Shown here piece after piece: positions 31,533-41,978 of a stretch of DNA of 64,000 bases; the stretch's first letter is position 1; each line of letters begins with the position of its first letter. The translations under genes were made by a program, and so were the position numbers. Source of the stretch: Bacteroidia bacterium. Its GTDB lineage: Bacteria; Bacteroidota; Bacteroidia; UKL13-3. The stretch covers positions 1-64,000 of the forward strand of contig JACMQU010000017.1 in the NCBI GenBank assembly GCA_014376805.1, read 5' to 3'. The notes under the pieces are model-generated. The model did no database searches. It saw only the letters and a list, made by a program, of their open reading frames with translations, and was not told the origin of the DNA.

Positions 31533-32747
31533 TTAAGTAAAAGCGTTCTCGCCGGTAACATCCATGCCGGTTATCAGCAAATGAATATCATGTGTACCTT
31601 CATAAGTTATTACAGATTCAAGGTTCATCATGTGTCTCATAATCGAATATTCGCCTGTTATGCCCATGCCACCAAGCATTTGGCGTGCGTTTCGGGCAAT
31701 GGTGCAGGCCATGTCTACATTGTTACGTTTAGCCATGCTTATTTGTGCCGGGGTTGCCCTTCCTTCATTCATTAATACACCAAGGCGCCAGGTTAATAAC
31801 TGAGCTTTGGTAATTTCAGTAATCATTTCGGCAAGTTTTTTTTGTTGAAGTTGAAACCCGGCTATAGGCCTTCCAAATTGTTCGCGTTCTTTTGAGTATC
31901 TTAAGGCAGTATCATAGCAATCAAGCGCAGCTCCTATCACGCCCCAGCTTATACCATACCTTGCGGAGTTTAAACACGTTAATGGGCCTTTTAAACCCTC
32001 TACACCCGGAAGTATATTTTCTATCGGAACCAGCACATCATTAAAAACAAGTTCGCCCGTTGCACTAGCTCGCAGGCTCCATTTATTATGGGTTTCGGGT
32101 GTGGTAAAACCGGCCATTCCACGTTCAACAATAATACCTTTTACAATTCCTTTTTCATTCTTAGCCCAAACAACTGCTACATCTGCAAGTGGCGAATTAC
32201 TGATCCACATTTTAGCACCGTTTAAAATCACATTTTTTCCATCGCCGGCATCTTTAAAATTAGTGGTCATGCCCGCCGGATTACTGCCATGGTTGGGTTC
32301 GGTTAAACCAAAACAACCCATCCATTCGCCCTGTGCAAGTTTTGGCAGATATTTTCTTTTTTGTTCTTCTGAACCAAACTTATATATCGGGTACATTACC
32401 AAACTTCCCTGAACCGATGCTGTTGAACGAATTCCGGAATCGCAGCGTTCAAGCTCTTGCATAATTATACCATAACTGATATAATCTAATCCACCACAAC
32501 CATATTCTGCAGGTAACTGTGCGCCAAATGAACCTACCTCGGCCATTCCCTTTATTAAGTAATGTGGGAAGATGGCTTTTTGTGCCGCATCTTCTATAAT
32601 TGGGGATATTTCCTTTTTTACAAAATCCCTAACAGTCGCCCTTATTAATTTGTGTTCATCAGTTAGTAACTCATCCAATAAATAATAATCGTGGTGCTGA
32701 TATTGATCCTGTTTTGCTGCGTGTATAAAATCTGTTGACTTGTTCAT
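31533..32747 (-). CDS. Acyl-CoA dehydrogenase, glutaryl-CoA dehydrogenase-like
   Basis: 404 aa; 'GCFGLTEPNHGSNPAGM', 'NGAKMWISNSPLADVAVVWAK', 'LGGMGITGEYSIMRHMMNLESVITYEGTHDIHLLITGMDVTG', typical of GCDH. Confidence 0.88.
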   Translation of the reverse strand: MNKSTDFIHAAKQDQYQHHDYYLLDELLTDEHKLIRATVRDFVKKEISPIIEDAAQKAIFPHYLIKGMAEVGSFGAQLPAEYGCGGLDYISYGIIMQELERCDSGIRSTASVQGSLVMYPIYKFGSEEQKRKYLPKLAQGEWMGCFGLTEPNHGSNPAGMTTNFKDAGDGKNVILNGAKMWISNSPLADVAVVWAKNEKGIVKGIIVERGMAGFTTPETHNKWSLRASATGELVFNDVLVPIENILPGVEGLKGPLTCLNSARYGISWGVIGAALDCYDTALRYSKEREQFGRPIAGFQLQQKKLAEMITEITKAQLLTWRLGVLMNEGRATPAQISMAKRNNVDMACTIARNARQMLGGMGITGEYSIMRHMMNLESVITYEGTHDIHLLITGMDVTGENAFT

Positions 32748-32841
32748 AAAATTTATGTTGTGAAGCTTTTTATAAAATTGATTATTCTTTTTTTACCGCT
32801 GCAAATTTAGCTATTTTGTACACAGTTAAAAATTACATCAG

Positions 32842-33198
32842 ATGAAGTTACAAACCGCCCTCGAAAATTTGGAGTTTTTTGCCATGCATGGCCTGTATCC
32901 CGAAGAAAAATTAATTGGCGGTATTTTTAAAGTTGATCTGTGGGTTGATGAAGAAGTGCCTGATGATAAAGATTTTCACAAACTGGCAAACCTTATTAAT
33001 TATGAACAACTTTATAGTATTGTAAAAGAAGAGATGTTTATTAAAAGAGATTTTATTGAAGACCTGGCTAAATCTATACTGCAAAGAACTTCTAACTTAT
33101 TAAATAATAAGGATGTATTGATAACAGTAAAAATTACGAAAATGGATCCTGCCAAAAAATTTGGTTCAGGCAGTGCCAGCGTAACATTAAAGGGATAA
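32842..33198 (+). CDS. folB: Dihydroneopterin aldolase
   Basis: 118 aa; 'LENLEFFAMHGLYPEEKLIGGIFKVDLWVDEEV', 'LINYEQLYSIVKEEM', 'FGSGSASVTL'. Confidence 0.85.
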   Translation: MKLQTALENLEFFAMHGLYPEEKLIGGIFKVDLWVDEEVPDDKDFHKLANLINYEQLYSIVKEEMFIKRDFIEDLAKSILQRTSNLLNNKDVLITVKITKMDPAKKFGSGSASVTLKG

Positions 33199-33244
33199 TT
33201 GTTGCTTTCATTCTATAAGGATTTCTTCTGATAATATAGAAATA

Positions 33245-33276
33245 AAAAAGGCCACCGTTAGGGTAGCCTTTTTTTA
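33245..33276. terminator. Intrinsic terminator between folB and actF (convergent)
   Basis: aaaaaaggccaccgttagggtagcctttttt: A-tract / imperfect GC stem / T-tract. Confidence 0.75.
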
Positions 33277-33341
33277 TCAAATTTAAATAATCAATCTTTC
33301 AAATTAAAATAGCACCAGCATAAATGAGCTATTACTGTAGT

Positions 33342-34649
33342 TTAAATTCCAACATCATGCAATGCACTTTCCATTACATACGGATGTTTAGTTGGATACA
33401 AATTAGCCTTGGTTAACGCTTTTAAAGTCATCCATAAAAACAAACCAGCAAATAAACAGGCAAATCCAATTTCCATCATTCCAAAACCCTGGGCAGGAAC
33501 TTTTATAATACCTGCGGGGTATGCATCAGATGGGTCTGTTGCTAAATTCATTGCTCCCGGCATTACCATTAAATACACATCCATCCAGTGGCCAATTAAT
33601 AAACAGGCACCTACAAAAACACCAACTGTACGGCTGCGTTTATTATCTCTGCTCATAAAGAAAAAGAATGGGATTAAAAAGTTAATACATACAACAAAAT
33701 AAAAATAGAATTTATAACTACCGAACAAACGCTCTTTATAATATGCAACTTCTTCTGGAATATTTGCGTACCATATCAATAAAAATTGTGCTACCCACAT
33801 GTATGTCCAAAATACAGAAAACGCAAACATAAATTTACCCAGATCATGCTGATGTTCGTCGGTAACAATGTTTAAATAACCTTTACCGCGTAAATAAAAT
33901 GTAAACAGGGACATAATTGTTAAAGCACTTACCCATCCAGTTGCAAAATTATACACTGAAAATATAGTAGAGTACCAGTGTGCATCTATGCTCATCATTA
34001 CATCCCAGGAGAACATAGAGAATGTAAATCCAAAAATAACAGTAAAGGCAGCAGATAATGCATAAGTTTTATTGAATGAGGTGAGTCCTCCTATCTGATC
34101 TTCGTTGCGTGAAAATTTGCGGATTAAAAATGCACTAAAGATCCAAAAGCTCATAAATAATATCAGTCTTACATAAAAGAATGATTTGTTTAAATACCAG
34201 CTTTTACTGGCAAGTATTTCATCAAAATTGCTACTGCCTTCCGTCATAATCCCATCATGGGCCCAATGATATAATACAGGTAACCCTAAAATAATGATAA
34301 GAAGTAAAATAGGACCGCCTATTAAAGTGTATTCACTCATAGCTTCCGGAATTCTTCTTATAGCTACATACCAGCCTGCATTTGCTAATTGGCTTATTGC
34401 TATAAAAGCTACAGCGCAAATAGATATGATGAAAAAGAAATAACCATTTACCAGCAGGTTACTTAATAAACGTTTCATACTTAAATGATGAAGGTCGTGT
34501 TCAGACAAACCTTCAATGTGTGGATGATAAGTGAAATAGCCAATGACAGCCAGTATAAGGCCAACAATCATTAACCCAAAAGCCCACTTTTTGTTGCCTT
34601 CGGTTATCTGGTATTTTTCTTCTTTTATTTGAACTTCTACGTGTTCCAT
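33342..34649 (-). CDS. actF: Alternative complex III subunit ActF (membrane subunit)
   Basis: 435 aa polytopic protein at the end of a syntenic act operon; 'NAGWYVAIRRIPEAMS' motif. Confidence 0.88.
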   Translation of the reverse strand: MEHVEVQIKEEKYQITEGNKKWAFGLMIVGLILAVIGYFTYHPHIEGLSEHDLHHLSMKRLLSNLLVNGYFFFIISICAVAFIAISQLANAGWYVAIRRIPEAMSEYTLIGGPILLLIIILGLPVLYHWAHDGIMTEGSSNFDEILASKSWYLNKSFFYVRLILFMSFWIFSAFLIRKFSRNEDQIGGLTSFNKTYALSAAFTVIFGFTFSMFSWDVMMSIDAHWYSTIFSVYNFATGWVSALTIMSLFTFYLRGKGYLNIVTDEHQHDLGKFMFAFSVFWTYMWVAQFLLIWYANIPEEVAYYKERLFGSYKFYFYFVVCINFLIPFFFFMSRDNKRSRTVGVFVGACLLIGHWMDVYLMVMPGAMNLATDPSDAYPAGIIKVPAQGFGMMEIGFACLFAGLFLWMTLKALTKANLYPTKHPYVMESALHDVGI

Positions 34650-34673
34650 TGTAATAATTTTCTCTGTTGATAT

Positions 34674-35297
34674 TTATTTAGATGCTGTAGGTGTGTTGGA
34701 TGCGGCTGATCCATTAAACGGTCCGCTTACAGTTCTGATGTAATGGATTACTGTCCAGATCTGTTTAGGAGTTAATACGGTACCGTATGCACCCATTAAA
34801 TTTTTTCCATATCGGATTGAGTAAAACATTTTTCCATCAGGTGTGGTTTTTATTCTGTCTGAATCATATGATGGGGGAGGAGGAAATTTTCCATCTGCCA
34901 CAATAGTACCATCACCTTTTCCATTATCACCATGACAAGGAGTGCAATTAATATTATACAATGTTTGTCCTTCTGCGATTGATTGGGGTGTGGAAGCAAG
35001 CGGGTTTTTTAATGATGAAGCGCTTTCATAGGATTCATTACTCACTGTAAAACTATAGTTTGCAAAATCCATCTGACCTCTTGCCACTGTTCCTTTAACA
35101 GGTTCACGCATGTTCATTCCGTTTGGATTAATTTTATTGGGTTCATCTTCCTGTTGGGTCAATGGTTCATATGCAAATGAATGATACATGTTTGGAGCAT
35201 ATTCATATCCGGTGTCATTACCACCCGCACTACAACTACTTAATAATGCACTACCCACACCAACTATGAAAGCAATATATATTGATCTTAATTTCAT
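34674..35297 (-). CDS. actE: Alternative complex III subunit ActE (monoheme cytochrome c lipoprotein)
   Basis: Lipobox 'LLSSC', 'YNINCTPCHGDNGKGDG' (CXXCH), 'LMGAYGTVLTPKQIWTVIHYIR'. Confidence 0.9.
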   Translation of the reverse strand: MKLRSIYIAFIVGVGSALLSSCSAGGNDTGYEYAPNMYHSFAYEPLTQQEDEPNKINPNGMNMREPVKGTVARGQMDFANYSFTVSNESYESASSLKNPLASTPQSIAEGQTLYNINCTPCHGDNGKGDGTIVADGKFPPPPSYDSDRIKTTPDGKMFYSIRYGKNLMGAYGTVLTPKQIWTVIHYIRTVSGPFNGSAASNTPTASK

Positions 35298-35824
35298 ACT
35301 TCTTTAATCCTTTCTCTTACTTCAATGGCACCGTTATCTATTAATAACTGGTTCAATGCTCTCTGATCGCCTTTGCCTTTTTTTACATCAACTGCAACTA
35401 CAAACAGATCATCAGTAACTCTCAAATCCATTATATCAGCATTCTTACCCCAAAACATTCTGTTAACAATAAAAAAACAGGCAACCATTCCCAATGCGGT
35501 AAATAATATACCAAGTTCAAATGTAATTGGAATATAAGTGGGTATATGAAGAGATGGTTTTCCCCCAACATTAACCTGCCAGTCAAAATACGAAGCGTAA
35601 ATCATAAATGTTAACGCACTTGCTATTCCTGTTAATCCAAAACCAAATGCAGCTACAGATAATCGGGTTCTTTTTATGCCCATAACTCTGTCTATTCCAT
35701 GAATGGCAAATGGCGAGTACACATCATATACTTTATACCCACCTGCAATTAATTTTTTAGTTACAGCGTATGTTTTATCAGGGTTATCATAAACCCCCAA
35801 AATCAGTAATTTATCCGTTTCCAT
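35294..35824 (-). CDS. actD: Alternative complex III subunit ActD (DUF3341)
   Basis: 'LLILGVYDNPDKTYAVTKKLIAGGYKVYDVYSPFAIHGIDRVMGIKRTRLS'. Likely start METDKLL at 35824, overlapping actC by 14 nt. Confidence 0.9.
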   Translation of the reverse strand: METDKLLILGVYDNPDKTYAVTKKLIAGGYKVYDVYSPFAIHGIDRVMGIKRTRLSVAAFGFGLTGIASALTFMIYASYFDWQVNVGGKPSLHIPTYIPITFELGILFTALGMVACFFIVNRMFWGKNADIMDLRVTDDLFVVAVDVKKGKGDQRALNQLLIDNGAIEVRERIKEV

Positions 35825-37229
35825 GAATGGCTCCTTTCTCAATAATTTCGTGCGTATGTTCGTGCTCATGTGCCTGACCGCCTTCATGCATATTCATAAT
35901 ACCTTTTATTTCTGCCATATTAATAGAAGGTAAAAATTTAATGAATAAAAAGAACAGGAAGAAAAATAATCCGAATGATCCAATCAGAATACTTATTTCA
36001 ATAATAGTAGGTGTGTACATAACCCAGCTCGATGGAAGAAAATCTCTGTGTAAAGAGGTTACGATAATTACAAATCGCTCGAACCACATTCCAATATTAA
36101 CTATAATTGACATAAGAAATAAGAACCATGGCGTTGTTCTGGCCCAACGTGACCAAAACACCTGAGGTGCTAATAAATTACAACTCATCATGGTCCAGTA
36201 TGCCCACCAATAAGGACCAAATGCCCTGTTAAAGAATGCATATTGTTCATATTCCACTCCTGAGTAGGCGGCTACAAAAAACTCAGTTATATAAGCTAAA
36301 CCAACCATTGTTCCGGTTACCATTACAATTTTTGCCATAGCATCCAGATGTTCTGTGGTGATATAGTTTTTATATCCCATAACCTCACGTGCTACCACTA
36401 GCAAAGTAAGCACCATGCCAAACCCGGAGAAAATTGCACCGGCTACAAAGTATGGAGGAAAAATTGTGGTATGCCAGCCTGGAACTAATGATGTTGCAAA
36501 GTCCATTGATACAATCGAGTGAACCGATAGTACCAGTGGTGTTGAAATACCTGCAAGTATCAAACTGATAATTTCATAACGGTGCCAGGTTCTGGCTGAG
36601 CCTGTCCACCCCATAGAAAAGAAACCATACCAGAACTTACGGGATTTTGTAGTTGCTCTGTCGCGTACCGTGGCAATGTCAGGAATTAAACCGCAATACC
36701 AGAATACCAATGAAACTGTAAAATAGGTGGAAATGGCAAATACATCCCATACCAGCGGTGAATTAAAATTAACCCATAAAGTGCCAAAAGCATTAGGTAA
36801 AGGAATAGGCCAATAAGCAACCCATGGACGACCCATATGCGAAAGAATAAAAGAGGCAGCACAGATAACGGCAAATATGGTCATGGCTTCCGCTGAACGG
36901 TTAATTGACATACGCCACTTCTGACGGAATAATAATAATACGGCTGAGATAAGTGTTCCGGCGTGTCCAATACCAACCCAGAATACAAAGTTGGTAATGT
37001 CAAAAGCCCAACCTACTGTTTTATTTAAACCCCAGGCACCAATACCTACTATCATGGTGTAGGCTGTGGTAGCTATCCAAAGGGCCAGGCAAACGGATGA
37101 TATGCTGAATCCAAACCACCAGCCTTTGCTGGGTGCATTTTCCAGTGGTCGGGTGATGTCACTAGATACATCACGATACGTTTTGCCTCCTGTTACTAAT
37201 TGATCTCTAATTGGTGATTCGTATGACAT
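35811..37229 (-). CDS. actC: Alternative complex III subunit ActC (NrfD-like)
   Basis: 472 aa polytopic; 'INRSAEAMTIFAVICAASFILSHMGRPWVAYWPIPLPN' and NrfD-family arrangement; His-rich tail 'HEHEHTHE'. Confidence 0.92.
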   Translation of the reverse strand: MSYESPIRDQLVTGGKTYRDVSSDITRPLENAPSKGWWFGFSISSVCLALWIATTAYTMIVGIGAWGLNKTVGWAFDITNFVFWVGIGHAGTLISAVLLLFRQKWRMSINRSAEAMTIFAVICAASFILSHMGRPWVAYWPIPLPNAFGTLWVNFNSPLVWDVFAISTYFTVSLVFWYCGLIPDIATVRDRATTKSRKFWYGFFSMGWTGSARTWHRYEIISLILAGISTPLVLSVHSIVSMDFATSLVPGWHTTIFPPYFVAGAIFSGFGMVLTLLVVAREVMGYKNYITTEHLDAMAKIVMVTGTMVGLAYITEFFVAAYSGVEYEQYAFFNRAFGPYWWAYWTMMSCNLLAPQVFWSRWARTTPWFLFLMSIIVNIGMWFERFVIIVTSLHRDFLPSSWVMYTPTIIEISILIGSFGLFFFLFFLFIKFLPSINMAEIKGIMNMHEGGQAHEHEHTHEIIEKGAIHGNG

Positions 37230-37251
37230 GTGTTACTACTTGTTTACTTTA

Positions 37252-40200
37252 TTATGAATGGTGTTCAGGTTCTTTTTCTATTTTTGGTGCTGTATGTTTT
37301 TTTACACCATGCGGTAAAGCTGCTAATTTTTGATCTACATTCCTTACTTTGGTCATGTAGGCAATTGATGGTTGTACATTATACTCTTCTAGTAAAAAGA
37401 AGGAGCGGTCATTTACAAATTGCTTTCTTACTTCGCTCTTTTCATCATTAATATCTCCAAAAATAATAGCATCTGCCGGGCACGATTGCTGGCATGCAGT
37501 TTTTATATCTCCATCAACCACAATTCTGTTTTCCAGTTTGGCTTTCAATTTGCCACCTTGTATTCTTTGAACGCAGAATGAACATTTTTCCATTACTCCG
37601 CGGGAGCGAACCGTTACATCAGGATTGATTACCATTCTTCCCAAATCATTGTTAAAGTTGAAATCAAACTGGTCATTTGAACGGTACTTGAACCAGTTAA
37701 AACGGCGCACTTTATAAGGACAGTTGTTTGCACAATACCGCGTTCCAACACAACGGTTATAAGCCATGTGGTTTAATCCTTCAGAACTATGTACCGTTGC
37801 TATTACAGGGCAAACCGTCTCGCAAGGGGCATGTCCGCAATGCTGACATAACATTGGTTGAAAAGTAACACTTACATTTTCAAAATCAACACCTGTTTTG
37901 TCGTTTGTATAATCGTCTTCTTTTGTAATCTTGTTATTATCGGCATTATGAAATCGGTAATATCGGTCAATTCTCAGCCAGTGCATTTCGCGACTTACCA
38001 AAACTTCTTTTCTACCTACAACCGGAACATTATTCTCTGCATTACAGCTAACAACACATGCGCCGCAACCTGTACATTTGTTCATGTCAATGGCCATTGC
38101 CCAACGGTGGCCTTTACCATCCCGTTCATCCCATAAGGTAAGTAAATTTCCTTTTTCTTTTAGCTCTTTATGGCGATCATGGTTATCCGATTTACTGTCG
38201 GCCATGTATTCATTTAAGGAAGTTTCTTTAATTAAATCTCTGCCTTCTATCGTATGATGTGTTTGTGTGTGGGCAAGCTTATAATTTCCTGCTGTTTTTT
38301 CAACAGTAATATCTGTATTGATGTAAGAAGCAGAACCTGCAAAACTTGTGGCCACATAGGCATTTTTACCTACATTTTTACCCGTTTTTCCTCCACTCGT
38401 ACGACCATATCCTATCGCTACCGCAATTACATTATTAGGTTGTCCGGGTTGTATTAACACAGGTATCGCTTCAATTTTTGAGCCCTTCATGTTAATATTT
38501 ATCAAATCGCCATCCTCAATACCTAATTCTTTTGCAGTGGCATGACTAATATTAGCATAGTTATCCCAGCATACTTTACTAATTGGATCAGGCAATTCCT
38601 GTAGCCAGGGATTATGGGCACCCGAACCATCACGAACTCCAATTTTGGTATATAATTTAAGTTCTAATTTTGATTTGGCTGTTGTATAGGATGAGTATGC
38701 CGGACTAACTGCCGTATTAAGATCACTGTTAAAACTCACACTCACAGCTGCAGGTGTAATCAGTATAAACCCATCATGTATTGCTTTAACCCAGGCCTCA
38801 TCATTTAATGAAGTTTTCCAGTTATTTTTTACATAATCGTAATAGGTACTTTTATTACCAGCCCAGTTTAATAGTTGTTCCTGGAACTGACGTGTATCAA
38901 AAACGGTAGAGATAGTTGGTTGCGTAAAGGTAAAATAACCCGCTTTAGGTTCGCTGTCATTCCATGATTCCAGGTAATGATTGTCGGGGGTATTGTACAT
39001 GCATACTTCTGCTGTTTCATCAAAACACGCATTACTGGCAATACTTACTTTTGCTTTCTTTATTGATTCAGAAAGTTTTGCGCCTTTATAGTAGCTGTAA
39101 ACAGGGTTTGTATTATAAAAAATTACCGCATCCACAGTGCCTGTTTCAAGCTCTTTAGCGAAAGTTTCGAAAGCCGCATCATCACTATAATGCTGATTGC
39201 TGTAGTTTGCCAAATCAACTGTATTACCAATATTGCCAAGCATGTTATTGATTGCATGAACCATTAACTGATGATCAATATTGTTTGAACCGCAAACCAC
39301 TAATGACTGACCTTTTGCAGCCCATAATTCTTTAGCTGTAGTATTAATTCCATCTAAGGGTAATTCTACAGCAGGCATGTTACCTAATTGTGGTGCTCCT
39401 GCAAGCGTGGCAATTTTGTTATATAAACTAATAATATAGGCACCCTCTGCAGAAGGTTTGATCGGATAACGAACATCTGCATTAGAGCCTGTTAAAGAAA
39501 GATTAGATTCTAACTGAATATGGCGGCTCATGTTTTTATTTTCCGCTTTTCTGTTCATCACCCACTGCTTGGTATATTCAGTTGGAGAAATCCAGGTTCC
39601 TAAAAAATCGGCTCCAAAACTTACAATAACTTTAGCATTATCAAAACGATAACCAGGAACAACTGCTTTTCCAAATGCACGTTTGGTTGCTTCTGCTATT
39701 GCACCCTGTGAGTCTGCTTCATATTGAATATGCTGGGTAGAGGGATATTTAGCGATGAATTCAGCAATCGCTTTTTTAGTACTCGGACTATTTACAGTAC
39801 CGCTGATTAAGCGAATATTTTTTGCACCCGCCAATGCGCTTTTAATTTCAGTATCAACGCTTGCCCAGGAAACATCAGTTCCTTTGTTTTTTGGTTTACG
39901 CAATCGATCATTATCATATAAACCTAATAAGCTAGCTTGTCCCGCACCACAAACACCTCCTTTAAAAACAGGTGATTCAGCATTACCTTCAATTTTAATC
40001 GGTCTTCCTTCACGGGTCTTAACAAGAATACTGCAATTTGATGCACATGCATTACAAGTAGAAGCATACCAGTTTGGAATTCCAGGTGTAATATTTTCTG
40101 GTTTAACAATATACGGAATAGCGTTTTTTACCGGAGTTTTATTACAGGCAGCTAATGCTACGGCTGATATGCCAAAACCAAAATATTTTAAAAAGTCTCT

Positions 40201-40347
40201 GCGGTTTGAGTTTAAAGCTCCGTCATCTTCTGTAAATACATCTTCTAAAGGAATACCTTCTGCAAACTCATGTTTCTTTTCCTGTAAAAATTTAGGATCT
40301 TTATTTAACTCCTCTAACCCTCTCCAGTATTGATTTTTATTTTCCAT
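37252..40347 (-). CDS. actB: Alternative complex III subunit ActB (molybdopterin-like domain fused to Fe-S domain, Tat-type signal)
   Basis: 1031 aa; 'NRRDFLKYFGFGISAVALAAC', 'CNACASNC', C-terminal ferredoxin clusters 'CTGCGACVVSCNAENN', 'CQHCGHAPCETVCPV', 'CVGTRYCANNCPYKVRRFNWF'. Confidence 0.95.
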   Translation of the reverse strand: MENKNQYWRGLEELNKDPKFLQEKKHEFAEGIPLEDVFTEDDGALNSNRRDFLKYFGFGISAVALAACNKTPVKNAIPYIVKPENITPGIPNWYASTCNACASNCSILVKTREGRPIKIEGNAESPVFKGGVCGAGQASLLGLYDNDRLRKPKNKGTDVSWASVDTEIKSALAGAKNIRLISGTVNSPSTKKAIAEFIAKYPSTQHIQYEADSQGAIAEATKRAFGKAVVPGYRFDNAKVIVSFGADFLGTWISPTEYTKQWVMNRKAENKNMSRHIQLESNLSLTGSNADVRYPIKPSAEGAYIISLYNKIATLAGAPQLGNMPAVELPLDGINTTAKELWAAKGQSLVVCGSNNIDHQLMVHAINNMLGNIGNTVDLANYSNQHYSDDAAFETFAKELETGTVDAVIFYNTNPVYSYYKGAKLSESIKKAKVSIASNACFDETAEVCMYNTPDNHYLESWNDSEPKAGYFTFTQPTISTVFDTRQFQEQLLNWAGNKSTYYDYVKNNWKTSLNDEAWVKAIHDGFILITPAAVSVSFNSDLNTAVSPAYSSYTTAKSKLELKLYTKIGVRDGSGAHNPWLQELPDPISKVCWDNYANISHATAKELGIEDGDLININMKGSKIEAIPVLIQPGQPNNVIAVAIGYGRTSGGKTGKNVGKNAYVATSFAGSASYINTDITVEKTAGNYKLAHTQTHHTIEGRDLIKETSLNEYMADSKSDNHDRHKELKEKGNLLTLWDERDGKGHRWAMAIDMNKCTGCGACVVSCNAENNVPVVGRKEVLVSREMHWLRIDRYYRFHNADNNKITKEDDYTNDKTGVDFENVSVTFQPMLCQHCGHAPCETVCPVIATVHSSEGLNHMAYNRCVGTRYCANNCPYKVRRFNWFKYRSNDQFDFNFNNDLGRMVINPDVTVRSRGVMEKCSFCVQRIQGGKLKAKLENRIVVDGDIKTACQQSCPADAIIFGDINDEKSEVRKQFVNDRSFFLLEEYNVQPSIAYMTKVRNVDQKLAALPHGVKKHTAPKIEKEPEHHS

Positions 40348-40401
40348 TGATAATTTTTTTCCTGTTAATTGTTTTTGAAATTTTCATTTCTAATGTGGAT
40401 T

Positions 40402-41679
40402 TTAGTAATGGCATTTACCACATTCTAATCCGCCATTTTGTGCTACTGTAATAAATTGTTTACCATCTATTTTGAGACCGGCATGCAATTTTTCATAGTA
40501 ATCGTTATTGGCAACATCAACTTTTGCTTCGCGGTGGCAATTAATACACCAGCCCATTTGTAAACTGCGTTGCTGATACACAACTGCCATTGTTTCTATA
40601 GGTCCGTGACACGCCTGGCACTCTACTTTGCCAATTTTTACATGCTGGGCATGATTAAAATAGGCATGATCCGGCAGGTTATGTATTCGTACCCACTTAA
40701 TGGGCGTTTTTATTTTAGTAGTATCATAAGCACCCTTTTCCGCATCCCAGCCCACTGCATTATAAATCTTCTGAATTTCGGCAGAAACATTGCCGTCTTT
40801 TTTGGCCTTTACATGCATGTGGCAGTTCATACAAGTGCTGGGTGAAGGTATAGAGGCCTGTTTGCCCTTATCTGCGCCGCTATGGCAGTATAAACAGTTA
40901 ATTTTGTATTTGCCTGCATGCAGTTCATGTGAATAATTTATAGGTTGGGTTGGTTTATATCCTTTTTGTACCCCGATTTTTTTATTCCCATAATCAAAAC
41001 CGTATAATCCAAAAACAAGCGTGAAGGCAAGCATTACAAAAATGGTTCCCACTACCGGATGCTTTTTAAATAATTTATATCTAATACCAGACCGATTCTC
41101 TCTCCAGTTAATGTTATCTAACTGATCTTCTGCTGCCACATCCGGATATTTCTGAATATATAATTCTCCAACAACTTTTTTAATCCTCAATAGTATAAAT
41201 ACGACCACAAAAAGAATCAGTGCCATAATGCTTAAGGCAATTAAAGTTGTCTGATTGTGAAAACCGTCTCCATTGCTTGGTTGTCCATCAATACCATTTG
41301 CTGCAGTTACTCCAGCCACTGCAACGGCGGGTTTTTCACTTTCCTGCTTAATGTACTCCACTATGGAAGTAATCTGTCCATCAGTTAAACTCTCAAAAGA
41401 TGTCATCACAGCCCTGTTGTTATCTTCATACAACTTTACCGCTTTAGGATCTCCGGATTTTATAAATGCTGTTGAGTTTTTAATCCATTTAAGCAACCAT
41501 TTTAGGTCGTTCCGTTTGTGCGCATCCTTTAATGCCGGCCCTACTATTTTTTCGTTAAAAGCATGGCAAGAGGTACAATTTGCCGAGAAAAGTTTTTCCC
41601 CCTCTACAACGTCAGCCAAAGCCAGGTTAATAGTTAGTAGGAATGAAACAGCTAAGGTGAGTAATCTGTAAAGCTTCAT
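40402..41679 (-). CDS. actA: Alternative complex III subunit ActA (multiheme cytochrome c)
   Basis: CXXCH motifs: CTSCH, CLYCH, CMNCH, CQACH, CINCH, CGKCH; N-terminal cytochrome c domain followed by a cytochrome c3-like region. Confidence 0.92.
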   Translation of the reverse strand: MKLYRLLTLAVSFLLTINLALADVVEGEKLFSANCTSCHAFNEKIVGPALKDAHKRNDLKWLLKWIKNSTAFIKSGDPKAVKLYEDNNRAVMTSFESLTDGQITSIVEYIKQESEKPAVAVAGVTAANGIDGQPSNGDGFHNQTTLIALSIMALILFVVVFILLRIKKVVGELYIQKYPDVAAEDQLDNINWRENRSGIRYKLFKKHPVVGTIFVMLAFTLVFGLYGFDYGNKKIGVQKGYKPTQPINYSHELHAGKYKINCLYCHSGADKGKQASIPSPSTCMNCHMHVKAKKDGNVSAEIQKIYNAVGWDAEKGAYDTTKIKTPIKWVRIHNLPDHAYFNHAQHVKIGKVECQACHGPIETMAVVYQQRSLQMGWCINCHREAKVDVANNDYYEKLHAGLKIDGKQFITVAQNGGLECGKCHY

Positions 41680-41932
41680 TTATTTGGAATAATTATATCT
41701 TTAATGTTTATCTTTTTGTAAAATTTACGTCTTTTTACAATTATGGCGCAAATATAAACACAATTGGGAGAACCGTGTCGCATGTGAAAAAAAAAGACTA
41801 TTTAGAATATATCTAAACAAAAAGAATTGATTTTTAATGCAGAATTTTTTGCGATTTTCATTATTTAAACGTTGTTCACAAATAGTTTGATTTGTATCAG
41901 AAAACACCATGTGGTTAAGGGCTCAAAAATAA

Positions 41933-41959
41933 AAAAAGCCACTTTAACGGTGGCTTTTT
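41933..41959. terminator. Intrinsic terminator downstream of the polysaccharide cluster
   Basis: aaaaagccac (41933-41942) / gtggcttttt (41950-41959); lies just after the 41979-43952 gene on the minus strand. Confidence 0.85.
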
Positions 41960-41978
41960 ATTTTGAATAATAAATTTT

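Noticed and set aside
35811-35887. Apparent 77-bp actC/actD overlap as an unusual gene overlap
   Set aside because: Explained by the over-extended ORF start; using METDKLL at about 35824 leaves an ordinary 14-nt overlap.
39755-40333. 192-aa plus-strand ORF antisense to actB
   Set aside because: Antisense shadow of a strongly supported CDS; same reasoning applied to the other listed plus-strand ORFs inside minus-strand genes (e.g. 7402-7692, 41273-41671, 56355-56798).
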